Assembly (NCBI GenBank): GCA_032622095.1
Contig: CP136069.1
Coordinates: forward strand, 158,651,043 to 158,715,042
Source of the DNA: Siphonodentalium dalli
Lineage: Eukaryota > Mollusca > Scaphopoda > Gadilida > Siphonodentaliidae
Direction of reading: 5' to 3'
DNA length: 64,000 nt
Below the pieces are notes generated by a model that had not been told where the DNA came from, did no database searches, and saw only the letters and a program-made list of their open reading frames with translations. Position 1 is the stretch's first letter. Every line of letters starts with the position of its first letter. Made by a program: the position numbers and the translations under genes. This document shows, in pieces, positions 13,101-28,100 of the stretch.

Positions 13101-16100
13101 AAATAATTAATTTAGTTCTGTTTGGAGGATAGGTACCACGTTAAGGAGCAGCGAGCAAAACTAGACAAATCATGCATTAATTGTGTACGTGTGCTGGCCG
13201 TGCAAGGCCAATGCGTGAAAGCCCTCTTCCGATCATGTTTTTGTGTATTAACCGTTTTCTGCGTTCCTCCATTTCAAGGATCCAAATATATGACTTGGCA
13301 TTCATTTCAAGTAGAAATCGAATCTCACCAAATAATTTCTGGAGAATTTGTGACCAACATGTTACCGCGGTCTGCATAAAAAATCAAACATAATATATAG
13401 AGGTATCCCGTTGATTGAGGTATATATCAATTAATATATGTTTAAATTACGAAGGATCATAACATTGCGGACGCTTATACTAATCGAAGAGTGGTAATAC
13501 TCATGCAGAGGACAACGGTAATTTAGCAATATAGAACCCTGACGTACACCATCATGCGCCCATGGTCGCTTGTAAAAATTATAATTAATTGACTGAAACA
13601 AATATCGGTTTCTGTTAAAACAAACTTGTGGCGAAGAAATCAACAGTCGCAGCATGAGGTATACTGGGAAAATCATACAGCTAGCTCTAACACTAACATG
13701 CTATGCCCAACTCCCGAACAGTTCTCATCTTATTTTCTAACAATACAAATAAACATGAAATAAGTTCGGCTTATCGAGTGTACAGCACCTGGTGATAGAT
13801 ATGAGAGTTCGCAGTTCCCCGCAGTTTTATGCTTGAAACTGAATATCGCATCATTTTTTCAACTCGTTTAAAAGTGAAAATTTATCAATGGGGATCCGTG
13901 CTATCAGAAATCTCTATTTCATATATAAATATAGCATAGATAAAACATAAGTGTTCGATTGTAGAACCGAGCTTTGGAAATGATGGTTCTGTTTTAATAG
14001 TCAATTCAATATTGCTCCACAAACTTCATTAACAGAGAATACAACTTAGGGTTCGTTCACACATCCGGTAAAATTGCATGGCAAATTTGCGTGAAATTCG
14101 GCATAGATGGCTATATTAATTGCAGAGATTGGTCCATTACTTGCAAAGTAATGCATTACAGTTACCATTAACATCACGTTTAAAGGTACTCAATCCGATC
14201 AGACGCTCCTAAGTTACTATTTATTTGGCTTCGGGGGTAAAAAAAAATAATAAATTATTCGAGTCGAGGAACCCACCCATCAAAGCTCAGAGTGATCACA
14301 TATCGATTTTTTGAAGTTTGTTAATTTCTCGAGATGTGGCTCAGAAAACACGCGGTCAAACGGACAAATTGCAGATGAAGACGGATACTCTAAAATCAAG
14401 TGATGGTTATTATTACCATTTGATTTTTAGAGTTATCCATCATCATCCGCAATTTGTCCGTTTGACCACGTGTTTTCGGACCACATCTCGAGAAATTAAT
14501 AAACTTCAAAAATTGATATCTGATCAGTCTGAGCTTTGATGGGTGGGTTTCTCGACTCGAATCAAATATTTTTTTACCCCCGAAGCCAATGAAATAGTAA
14601 TTTAGGAGCGTCTGGTCGGATTGAGTACCTTTATAATGAGAGGTGATGCATTACAATTACCATTACTTTCAGTGTGTTAGGTTTAAACTTAAAAAATAAA
14701 CTCTGCGTTGAATGATAAGATATACATGTAGAGAAAATGTGTCTTCATCTATTTTATTTTTTGTCGTTTGTTGGAACCATGAAATGGCACGATTTGTTTC
14801 ATGATTGATTCTAAATTGTTCAATAATCTGGTAAGAGTAATAATTATTCTTACCGGACATATTGAAAGATATTTTCGAGAAAATGTCAGTTGTGTAACAA
14901 CGTGCGTTAATCCCACTGCTCGTGTAATACATTGATGAGCATATATATGTAGATTATTCGATAATATAATCCCATGAGTTGTTGGAAAATACACAGATGT
15001 TTGTACATGTACGATCAGTCTATATTATCCGGGCGAAGCCATGGGCATGCATGTTGGTCGTCTTAATATATGCATGTGCATTTTATGAGTAGTTTGTCGT
15101 TCCTATCCAAGCACACTATCCCCATTGGCGAACTGTATGTGGTATTGACAGCTTGTGGAGCATCCTTATTTGAACCTCTCTGCCGATTCAAGATGCCCCA
15201 TCAAATTAATTAATACGTACAATTTTCCTTAGCAACTTTTCCATTTACCAGATAAAAAAAATTAATTTCAGTCAATTCGTAGAACTCGTGTATCATGAAG
15301 AACCACAAGCTATTCCAAAACAATGTGACGAGAATAAGTACAGACTCGTTGTTAGGAAAGATCTGTAACCTTATCTGTCACGAGCAATGGAAGCGTAAGC
15401 GCTTTGTCATTATGTGATACTGTATTGAGTTCCTGACACAAAATGACAAAAAGTGCTGAAACTGTTTCTGTCGATAGTCTAAAATATGACCAGCAAAGGT
15501 CCAAAACCTCACACTAACGGGATCATCGATTCTGTCCCCTGAAGTAGCATTGTCACAGTGATTATCATCATCACCATCGCCATCATCATCATCATCATCA
15601 TCACCATCATCAACAACATTATCATCATCATCATCAAAATAATCATCATTATGTATATCCACCATATTGTACATACATGTAGTTATATCTTTATTCTTAT
15701 AATATTTACATGTCCATGTTCCTTCCGTTCTGCCAATTGTTGATATGTTATTGTCATATTCTTTATAAAATAGTCATCGTTTTGGAGGAAATAAATATAT
15801 AATAATAAAAAAATAAAATCGTTTGGATAATTGAAGCCTGAAATTATACTCGACCTTGTTACATCTCGGTCTTATTCCCGATATCAAAATAGGTAAAAAT
15901 AAATTAAGCATTTATAAAGATCTCATATGACGTGGTCTAGATGCTAGGATTTTGCCATTTTCATGTTCAGATTTCAAAAAGATCTCACACCTGCCGAACA
16001 ATGGTCGTGACGAAGGAACCGAAATAATTGAGATTATTATGCTTGCTTCGCCGCGAAGAAACCGAAGCAAGCGAAAAAAACAACAAATGAAGCAAGCGAA

Positions 16101-19100
16101 AGCACCTAACGAAACAGGCGAAAAAAGTACGTGGCGGAAACAGGACACCGTATATGCGCTCCCCAGTTGACCGTCAAAAACTGCTAATCAATTTAAGAAT
16201 ATCAAATCGGGGTGTGAATTTGCCTGTCCAGAGTTTTGCCCCTGAATGTTGGTATTTTGCCATTTTCAGGTTCAGTTCTCAAAATATATTCTCATACTGG
16301 GGCGAACTATGGTTGACCCAGTGGATCATGTTCCTCCCCAGGCCCGGTGGCCCGTCAAAAACTACTGATCAATTCAGAATAGCCTATTATTCAGGCCTGT
16401 TAAGTACCAGTTGGGAAACATCAAAGCCCAAGGGGTTCATGTCAATGGCAAATTGAATTACGCATTATTGGTCTGGTTCAAGGCTGCGGAAGCAGTTAGA
16501 AATTTCAAGGTGGACACCACCCCACCCCGCCCAACGGAGCCCCTCTCGCCACGTCCCTGACTATTCCCCATACGATAACAATAAAGAGCGTTTGTTTCAC
16601 TTCCTTACGAAAGAGTGAAAACAGCTGTAACGAAGTTCCATGATTGGAAAAACCTCTGAAAATGAATTATGAGCATTGAATTGATATTTCCATTCGAAAC
16701 TTTCAGCGGTATAAAAGCCATCTCTATAAACCGCTGTTCTTATAATTATTGCGAGGTTCCGCTTTATAACACTGCATCACCTATTCCAATTTAGTTTGGT
16801 ATTTCATTCAGCCTCTTTGTCGTCTTGTGCGTGTCGTATCGAAGTCTGTGATCAGGGCGATTGCGTATAATAAACTGACGGCATTTATAGTGTTTTATGT
16901 CGTTATATAAACCCCTCATTTATCAGTATAATTTATCTCTAAATCCGATACTGGCGTATTTCTATAGCAGCTAGATAAAACCCCAGAGTAGACATTTCTA
17001 CTAGACTTATTTGTTATACTGCCTAAGATTGTTTATTAAACGATAAAGCGATTATTTTATTTGGTTAATGTTGACAATATGGTGGTTCAGATCCCTTCAA
17101 TAAGGCTCCCTCTATCCACGAACCTTGATGCAAATCACATTGGTGTTCGCCGCCGCCGACGGGAACTAAATTGAACGATGCTATTGATACTTTGTTAAAG
17201 ATGCAAGTATGTTCGCGATTTATACTACCTCTTAATCCTTCCACGACTGGAGCTTCCTAGAAACCATGTGCCAATGCATTCTCTATATATGAGCCTCGAA
17301 CATATATATAAGAGACTACATGTACATTGGCCTAACAATATTTGCCTTGACCTTGTATAAGCCAATGCATTCTCTTATATATGAGCCTCGCATATATATA
17401 TAAGAGAATACATTGGCCTAACAATAATTACCTTGACCTTGTATAAGCCAATGCATTCTCTTATATATGCGCCTCGCACATATACATGTATATAAGAGAA
17501 TACATTGGCGTAACAATATTGACCTTGACCTTGTATAAGCCAATGCTTTCTCTTACATGTGCGTGGCTCCATATGGGAGACTCACACATATCAGATAATG
17601 CACTGGCACATGATTTTTAATACTGCACCAGCCCAGCTCCCGTCATGAAAGGGTTTTAAAGATACAAGTACTTTAGCGATTTCTACCACTTCTTAAAGGT
17701 GCCCTATCCAAATTGACAACAGAAACCTGTTTGTATTGGTGCGTTTTTACCTTAGTTCCTGCACACAAGCATGATATGTAATGGCCGCGGACACATGTAC
17801 CACAATAGCGATGACATAGTAGGTGTGACAATTTATTATGGTGGAGTTTGGTGACGTAGTACGTTTTATGGATATGATCTCAATGCATGTGTATCTACTT
17901 ATTTGCGACGCTTAACATGGTGTATATATATACGTGACCATGTATATGTATCACTCTTCAGAAATTGGAGGACAATTAAGGGATATATATTAATTATGAC
18001 CACCAATTGTCACCAAACTCCACCATAATAAATTGTCACACCTACTATACCATATATGGCTACTGTGGTACGTGTGTCCGCAGCTAATAGTATGTTTTTA
18101 CGATTAGATATCGACTTTCCAAAAGTAAGTTTTTTAAACATGTTTCGATTTTTTTTTGTCTTTGGTAGGGGTATTCTTTTCTATGTTGTTAATATATTCC
18201 CGAAAAAGAAGTCATAATATGTTATACCTCGTTTCGGACTTTCATATAACATACTCGCTTGGAAGTCTGGATTAATTCAATATCCCTCCTCTCTTCAGAC
18301 GTTAATGTCCGAAATGAATCCATTGATTGGACAGCTAATTATGCGGTTTCAACCAGAGAATGCGTGTCAAGTGACGCATTCGTCATCTCTTGTTTAAACC
18401 TGGTCCAGCCAAACCCATGACTTATCAGTAGTGCCTTACATCGTCGAGCTAAATAACAGTACTGGCCTAATACTTACTGTAGCGTTCTAGTGACAGCAAA
18501 AACACATTGATAATTACGACAACGAGCATATTTTGATTGGAAATGTATAAAACGAGAAGCGGTAAGACATGTAAAGTGTGCGGAATTTTTTTTATACACT
18601 TAAACCGGCAACTGAACCATATAATTCGACGGTCCAGCTAAACCCGGTTTAGTGAGGCTAGCCATGAGATGACGAATCCGTCTTTTCTGAAGACGCGGCT
18701 TACATGGGTGGAGCTATACATATAATCCTAAGTGGCGGCGTGTCTATAATGTGAGAGTGGTGGCTTGGTATTACCATGTCACAATTGATTCATTCTCACA
18801 CGAGGGTTGTTATAAGCATGTGCTTGTTCGCGTTAATTGAGGGCGGGCCAAAAATAATTCTGCCGGCCTGATTCTGATCCGCCTGGTTGCATGTTCACTT
18901 CACCGAATCAGCCAGGAACTGAACAACCACAAACGCCCCCTTATACCCGGTTGGCTGGACCGTTAAACTGGAGGTAAAGAATCCTGCCCCTAAGTGTACT
19001 TATAGATTTCTCTGGTAAAGCTCTGGTAAACATCACCAAATTTCCCCTATGTGAACATCATGATGGTTGGGCCACAACTACTATGGGAGACATAGGCTCA

Positions 19101-22100
19101 GATTGAATTTCCCCAGTTGAAGTTGGTAATTATTCACCTCGATTATGCATTTTGTCTTCTGCAAATTGGGGGATATAGAATTTCCAAGAAGGGAAAAAGT
19201 AACTAAAGCAGTATTAATATGAGACTATAGATACTTCCCATGCTGAAGATTATGCCTAAGCAGAATGAGGTCCCAATAGGGTGAATTTAGTTATGCTAGC
19301 CCGCTGTTCGTGATAGCAGCACTAAATTCACCATATGGGGACCTAATTTTGCAAATTAAAGACACACTATTTGCGGGATTGTACTATACCGATATGACTA
19401 TGTGTGCATGGTATATACATGTATAATTTCGAATATTGGGTGGGCGCGGATAAATTGTATCGCTTGTTGTATACCTTCCGCGACCCGGGGTCGCATACCA
19501 TCGTATCTACGCTAAAATCGACACTCTTATCTTTGTTATCTCAGCCGTCCATCGATAAACTCAATGTTTGCAACGTACATCACGTCTTCAATGGGCCAAA
19601 TCCGATTTAAACATATTTGCCAAATGACAGCGGACTCGATATAATTATAACAGGTGCATAAACTTTCAAAACCATTCAATGTTTCGGATATAAAGCATAA
19701 CATTTCGAGAGAATCACACTGAGTTCCTTTTAAAATATATAAAATGTTTGTCTGGGGCTCTGTATGGGTGAAATTATAAAATTGTTAAAGGATACAAGAA
19801 CAAATTATTAAAATTGTTAGGCCAATGCATTCTCTTATATATGCGAGGTGACCTATGGTCGACTCGCATATATAAGAGAATGCATTGGCACAGGGTTAAA
19901 AAAAAACCCGACTTCCGACTGGATTTGATATGGCGGGTCACATATAACAGTTATAATACACGTGTGGTCATTATTTTCAACATTTCGATCAATTTGTGGC
20001 ATTAACCCTTCCATGATTGGAGCTTTTTTGCGAAAACAATATTTTCATTTACCTTGTGTATTCTCTTATATATGCTAAGTTCCCTATGGGAGATTCGCAT
20101 ATATATAAGAGAATGCACTGGCATATTATATGTATTGCTGCACCAGGGCAACTCCCGTAATGAAAGGGTCCGATTTGGCACCAAATTATTCAAAATTTCC
20201 CAAGCCAATTTTCCGCTTAACCTTGCAAGCCAGTGCATTCTCTTATATATGCGAAGTTCCCTATGGGAGATTCGCATATATATAAGAGAATGCACTGGCA
20301 TATTATATTTATTGCTGCACCAGGGCAACTCCCGTAATGAAAGGGTCCGATTTGGCACCAAATTATTCAATATGTCCCATGCCAATTTTCCGCTTTCCTG
20401 CATGGTGAACAAAACTTTATTGCAATCAAAGACATGCATAATATTCAATATAATTTCTATTATTCTTCAAAGGTATAACAACTTGATCTCTTCTTATTCT
20501 CTATTTCCTAAACGCTAGAGACTTCAATCTGCGCTCTTAGATCTCAAACATAGAAGAAACAACTGTAGGAATTTTGATATCTGAGATCGCTACATGGTGG
20601 TTCCCCATGAAAGAAACATTGCAGTGTCTATATGTATAGTTTTTCTTCTGATTGATACGTGTGACAGATAGTCCCGGTCAGTTTGTAGCGAGGAATCGTT
20701 TAATGTCAGCTGTTATTAGCTCTATTATCACCGGGTGTGTTCGCGTGACTCGTCCGGTGCTCCTTTTGACACTTATCGTGTTACACTGACATGCGCCGTG
20801 TGCATCTTTGGCCGATTGTGCTGTCAATCAGAAAGCGCCATTCTTTTAATCGCCCTGTGATCTACCAATACATGGGAGGATGATAACGTTACTTATCTTG
20901 CGGTTCTTGCTTCCACCAATACCCACCGCGTTCTAATTTACGCTGATATATTCTGTTGTCCGACTAGGTTAATGCAAAAATCGGAATCCTTGTCGCGACG
21001 AGGGAACAGACTGAGAATTCGCGATTAAATCCACTTAGTGGTGTTGAGGTCCAAATTATGCTCACTGTTGTTACATCGCGATCCGGTTTCAGGGACCATA
21101 TATATATATATCCTTGTTAGTCCTTATATGGTAGAAATAAAGAGCGTTTGTTTCACAATTGTGCTAAACATTTAAAACAGCTGGAAAATTGCTGTGATAT
21201 ATGAAGCCCATACATCAATATTTATCAACCTATCTTGAACCTCATTCCAAATTACGTCGATAAAAAACTTAGTTCGAATGAGCCATGTCTGTTTAAAGTG
21301 TACCTAACTTTTTAATTACCAACTTCCACGGACCGATTTGACATCAAATTAGTCAAACTTTCATGAGATAATTTGCAGCTTACCAGGCAAAAGAATAATA
21401 CTTGCAATTATTAGTATGTGACCGGCATCGCGAAAATCAAGAAAAACATCATTTACAAGTACGTTGTAAACGAATATAAATGTGAACGCTCTTTATTATC
21501 TCGTTGCTTGCTTTGGAATGACATGTTGTGGGTGGTCCGATAATCAGAGGGGCCATGTAATAAGCATGAATATATAATAGCTTATCAATAATCAGAGGGG
21601 CCATGTAATAAACATGCATATATAATAGCTGATTAATAATCAGAGCTTTCAGCCACTGGCCTTCATCCGTAATCATACAATTATACACTTTCGGACACAA
21701 GTTACAAATTTACTTCACTAAATTAGAATCTGTTGCTGTACGTCAAAGTTGTCACACATTGCCATGTCTGCCATTGCGTGCATGTGTCGAATCTTAGAAT
21801 CCGCAACTTCTCTATATTCGAATTCGCTCTATCATTTATCATCATATTGTCCCTTCCAACTTGGAGGCCCAATTGAGTCATATTACACATCGAATGCCCC
21901 GAAGTTATTCCAAAAGAATAAGACCAGAATATGTCCAGTCAAATTATCAAGCAATTATCTGACAATAAGTATAAAAGCACACTGTAAAATGAACCCTTTT
22001 GAGGGTCGATATCTGACCAAAATCTTCTGATGCATGTAAACTATGTAATAATAATGTTGCCAAGGCATGCCACTTCTATGCCATTTGTTTCTAACAACTC

Positions 22101-25100
22101 GAGAATCAACAAGAATGCTTTACATATCCGTTTATCTGAAGGTGTAGGTTGAATTCGTCCATTTCGTTCGTGAACCCGGAAAATTATCACTGCGCGGGAA
22201 TATTTTGTAATTGACATATCGTGCTGAACATCCCATCTTATCCGCAGAACACCCACTCTCCGATAACGACTCCTTTAGCGAGTGCTTCCTTTTCGTGTTA
22301 TTTGCCATAGCTCAATGTAATAAAATTCCACTGGCATGCAGTTGTTCCAAGAAATATTTCATGAAAACTTCGGCAATATCATACCGCTTCCCCGTCAAAT
22401 GAGTTTTTGCCTGAAGTTTCATACAATGTCATGGTGGGGAATCACGTGGTTTCTAGGTTGGTGAGTACCACGCATTCAAAATTTGCAAAAGCAGAAAAAC
22501 ATAATATACGAGGAACTGACACAAAACTTAGCAGTTTGACTGATGCCATATCTTAGTTTATTACCTTTTTTCCTCGCGTCTGGTCGCGTTTTAGATCTCA
22601 TCGGCCATTTTGAATGCGTGATACTCATCAACTGGAACCACGTGATTCCACACCATGAATGTACTCACTCCCCATGCCAGGTTTAGTTGCAATATTGTTC
22701 AAGATATATATCGTTTTTTTAACGTATAAATGCTAATAGCGATGCTCTTTATTTCCTAAAGGTGATTTTATTACGAAATAACTGGCATATATAGAGTTAT
22801 CTCTCTTTGAAAATCTTTAAAATTTGGGTGACGACGGCCGACGGGTATATAAGTGGTATGATATTGCCAAAACTACTTTTTATGGGTTAAGAAGAGGACC
22901 ACTTCCGAGAATCCCGGGGTTAGACCCCCCCCCCCCCCCCCCCCCCCAGTAAATTTAATTTCTTTTGGGGAACGCCATGATGATATGCTGTGAATGTGTC
23001 CTTCGACTTGTCTATATAAAACACTGTACGTTATTCCGAAAATGTCAATATAACATGCCGATCTAACTCTCCATGCATGGCTAGCGATTATCGAAGTCAT
23101 TATAATATACATGTAAATGTAAGTACTGTCATGTATCCCCTCGATCGATTACACTCACAGTCAATATGGAATTAAATTCAAAACCAACTAACAAATTGAC
23201 TTTTCTGTGAAACCTGCCCAGATTGGGAGTATATATATAGACTTACTAAAGACACTCGGATCTTATCAAGGCTATACGTAATTCGTATTTTCCAGTGATG
23301 TTATACTATTTGAATTTTTTTTTTAATTTCCTCGTAACGTGGAATCACGGTTGCCAGTGTTGAATCATCTCGTCGGGCATGCAGGTATCGAGATTAGAAT
23401 TATAGTTTACCATGCGCGGCGTCATCATTTCATCAGATCCTCGTTTAGATAGTCTGTATAGATCCATACACCTTACCAACTGAGTCACCATGCATATCAG
23501 ATGTTAATCTATTTTGAATGTCCACGTAGCGTGGAATCACGGTTGTCACTGTTGAATCATCTCGTCGGGAATCGAGATTATACTCAGTTTACTATGCTTC
23601 ATCATATCGGGAGATCCTCGTTTAGATAGTCCCGCTCAGTTGTAATCTACCCAAACTTACCTACCGCGCACTGATTCTGATGCTAACCACCAGGTCGCCT
23701 GTGTGATCAGGCAAATGAGTCTAGATTCGTTCTTAAAGCGGCTCATATTGTTCAGGCATCAATTTAACCCTTTCGCGACGAGAGCTGCGCTGGTGCAGCA
23801 ATTTAGATTCTGTGCCAGTGAATGCTCTTATATATTTGAGTCTCCCATATGGAGCCTCGCATATATAAGATAATGCACTGGCTTACAAGGCCAAGGTAAA
23901 TATTGTTAGGAGGCCAATGTATTATTGTCTTATATATGCGAGACTCCCTTTGGCAAACTCGCATATATATAAGAGAATGCATTGCTACTGGGTTTTCGCA
24001 AAATTTCAGGAAGCTCCAGTCATGGATGGTTTAAAGAGTGAACGATCCGAATTGACACCAACAGTTCCTAAACCAATTCAGGTTACGAGGAAAATAGAAA
24101 ATTGAAAATTAATTTCTATCACCATCATGGGTATGAAATAGATATTGAGAAAAGCCACAATGCATCAATTTTACGTCGAAAACGAGTGCAAATATTATAA
24201 TTGAGAACGCTCTTTAATTATTATCCCCCGCTTTTGGGAAACATAATCATGGGCGCTCTTTGTCAGAGACGATCATAGGACATTTTGTCAGACTGTCACA
24301 AAATCAAAACGTATTATTACCCCACCCCCTTTGAAATTCGTTATCTGGTCATGAAAACCCTATATTAACTCTTTGACGACTGGCGCTTCCTTAAATTTTG
24401 CGAAAACCCTGTGCCACTGCATTTTCTTATATATGCGAGTCGCCCATATGGAGTCTTGCATATATAAGATAATACATTGGCCTCCTAATTATATTTACAC
24501 TATTTACCTTGATCGTGTAAACCAGTGCATTCTATATATGCATGTATGCAGGGCTCCATATATGAGACTTGCAAATATAAGAGAATGCACTGGCACATGG
24601 GGTTCGTTGCTGCACCAGCGCAGCTCCCGTCATGAAAGGGTTAAGGGTCTCAACACGATCTCATTATTTTCTGGTATAGAAAACGTACCAAAGGTAGATT
24701 TATTAGGTCAAATCTTACCATGAAACTTTAACGGGTTTATCATGCACGTTACTGTCATGGATACTGCTATGGCTACTGACTGTATGCCCTTCAAGACTTA
24801 TTGAAGTGATAGAATAAATGGGACATGTTTTTCAGTGTGTAAAGATTCAGAGCGCTCGTTAATACACTGTTCCTGATAAGTAAAATAGAGAGTGGAAAAT
24901 TAAAAATAGTTTATAAATGTCTTGTCACATCAGTGAGCTCTGTCAGAGTTCATTTCTAGATTTCGTGTAATAGTTGTGATATGCGCCGTGCACATAATGT
25001 GCCGATTTATAGATGCACATCAGACCCCTATACTATTTATATATCGATTTCCGAGCCATATGCAATGTTCAAGTCTCAACTTAAACCTAGAATTGCACAC

Positions 25101-28100
25101 AGTTCTGGCTTTACTGTGGTCCAAGTATATAGGTCAATCAATGCATACTCATACACTTGTTAGACCAAGTCATATCGGTCGACAACAGCTTGTGATGTCG
25201 GTTTTGGTTGATGCTGTTAGGGCTGAGTCCCGTCTTGACTTGGTCAAGCTCGGACTTTATAAGTCATGAATATAGTTCTTGCGTAAATGTACGTAATATG
25301 TCATGGTATATTAAGCTAACGGGAATGCCAAGTAAAGGGTTGAATACTCCATTACCACATCTCACCTGTTTCATTCGAAACCACAGAACAATTTACTGAG
25401 CAAAAAAAACGAAAATCCAGAAGTAATGAGCTGTACGCCCCATTTTACTGTTGTTTTATATAAAGAAACAATATTTTTGATTTGGAAAGAGATAAGATGA
25501 AAACGGTGCCATTATGAACTTAGTCGGATCTCAAATCTCATTTAATCACGCAGCGAGACGTGTTGCCATTCGCTACACGAAAGCATTGAGTCCGTCTCGC
25601 CTTTATCTTTTTAAAGCGAAACAAGTCAAGATAAAGATAATATATGGGGCAAGTGCGCTCCTTATCTCACGCCGTGAGATATCCTTTTGATAGCCTGTGT
25701 GTCTTGTGAGTGGCGTTAAGACAGAGGGGGAGAGGCCTGTGCTGGATGCACTCATGCTCCTGAAGTTTCGTGTCCATTCCCGGTACTGTGCCGACTAGTG
25801 TAGCAAATTACTGGCAACACAATCTATTGCTGTAAATCCACATCACAGTTGCCCTCACCAAGGTTGATGAAATGACCAAATAAAGCATATCATATACATG
25901 TATTAAAATGTATTGATGGGTCCATGCAGATCTCCAGTTAAAATAACAACAACAGTTTTTATTACTTCCATTGAACGTAATCTTTTCACTCTGTGTAACT
26001 GAAAACTATGATAAAAACCACCTGTGAAACCATAACTTATGAATTGCCAAATTAATTGTTGACAAATTAATTGTTACTCCATCAAAAGTTTGAATATATC
26101 TGGTTGTCTGGTAAAATATGCTCTCATTGTGTCCCACTATCCAGATTTCGCGAGAATCGTACCAAACACAAATCGCCAACCCAAGGCCTGACAACAACAT
26201 ACATGTGTTTATTGCGAGTGACAAGCACGATTGTCTCACAAACTGACTCGTAATCGTCAATATTCTGCGAAAAGGTTTTTGGACCGTCCGAACAATTTAC
26301 GACTACAATTAGCTATTCGTAATTTGTACACGTATCTGTTGTGATTCATTATGCTAAAGGTGTCTACTCTGTATGTTGGCCTCGTACAGACGAAAGTCTG
26401 CCAAACCGTCACCGTACATCTGGATGTTTTACTTGACACCTGGCTATCACAAACAAGATCACAACTTCACTTATAAACAGCAAATTTATCTGCAAAATCA
26501 ACCTTAATCATTTAAATCCACGTGCTCACAGTCGTAAACTGTTTACCACCAAATCTTAAAGGGGTATTTGATAACAACCCGATATGTTCCGGATCATAGC
26601 TTCTTCGTTTCGTCATGTTATCTGTACCAGATTTTTGTCAGATCGTAACTCGATTTCTTATCGGATATTTCTACTTTCCTCGCTTGTAATAAAATGCATA
26701 TAATTGCTCTGCAAGTTGGCAATAAATTGTTCCAAATGGTTGGTACATGATTTCATTGATGATAGATGTCATTGCTTGCGGTGTTCCTGGCACGCGTAGC
26801 CTTGTATCTCCGTCCGCTCCTTTGTGGGATTTTGTTTCAAGTTTTTTTTACCAAAGACGAGACCACCTCCATCGAATACGCACATTTGTCTAAATCCGCG
26901 TTGTGGGAGATGATCTCGGTGGCGAAACAACAGAAGGAGATTTATAAGAGCCTCTATACTCATGTACATGGTTGAACAGATTTCTAGACATTATTATGTA
27001 TACCTCTAAGCCTATATGCTTTCGTTGTGTTGACAAGTCTGAAGGCACATTGTAGGCCTTCTGTAGCCATAAAGCCGACAGCAACTGTGACTTCAGTTGA
27101 TATTCGCGTTAAAGTGACTCTTCAACTTTCAAAGTAATCTCTTAATATACAGACATAATTGCAATAGCCCGACAACTATAATGGAATTCTGTGTTCATAC
27201 CCAACAACGACTTCCTGGTGAGGTCATAGAAAAGCTTTCAACATTTTTCACAAATGCTCTGCATTATACCACATCGGTTGGTACATCATTATACCACATC
27301 GGGGGACTGACATATAACGCCCTCTTCTTGTTACATTCTGGATTCCGTCTATACATAGTTCATTTTCTTAGCGACCCCTTTATTTATATAATAATCATCA
27401 ACATCACAGAGCTGCCGACTATAGTTTTTATCATAATTGTTACTGGGAATTGGTGGCGATGGCTAATTTCGACGGCGATGAGCGGCCGGACGAAGAGGAT
27501 AATTGGGGTTTTTGGATTTGTTAATTGACTCGGGTGGAAATGGAACGAAGAAATGCACATGTGATATATTTCAACAAATTTATTAAATACTCAAGATATA
27601 TATATATAACAAATACTATCAATATAACATAACATGAATTATAGCACATTAATTATGGATACTGTTTGATACTGAATCCATGTATTCGAGAATATCTATT
27701 TCGCCTGCGCCGAAAACTCTCTTGAAATGTCCGATGGAATTGTCAACTTTGCGATATCGCATCTTGCGTTGGCCAAGCTTACCTTCCACCGCTCTCAAGT
27801 GGATGACGGTTGCTTCCTGGTAAGCTTGCCCTTTCTTCAAGAAATCTATCATCCCGAAGATGTTCGGGTGTGAGCAAGACAACACCAACTGCAGTTTTCG
27901 GTGCCATCTACATGATTTGTCGTTCTTGGACCAATTGTGTCGTGGTGATTCCATATCTGGCGGCCATGGCTCCCTTCCACCCAGAACTCGGTGATGTAGT
28001 CCGTGAACTTGGTGACGTTTTCTTCGAGGCCTGTGTTGCTTGTCTTCGTATAGCTGATGTAGGTGGCATTTCTTAACATTCTTCAGTACTGCTTGGCCGT

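Noticed and set aside
15378-15674. Poly-Asp open frame on the - strand
   Set aside because: It is an ATC microsatellite read as GAT codons.
18377-18970. Recurrent GGTCCAGC.AAACC segments
   Set aside because: Three scattered partial matches without clear ends or consistent order; not enough to define an element.
27181-27528. 115-codon + strand frame just before the MULE remnant
   Set aside because: Hydrophobic, AT-driven composition, an internal repeated CATTATACCACATCGG, and no family resemblance.
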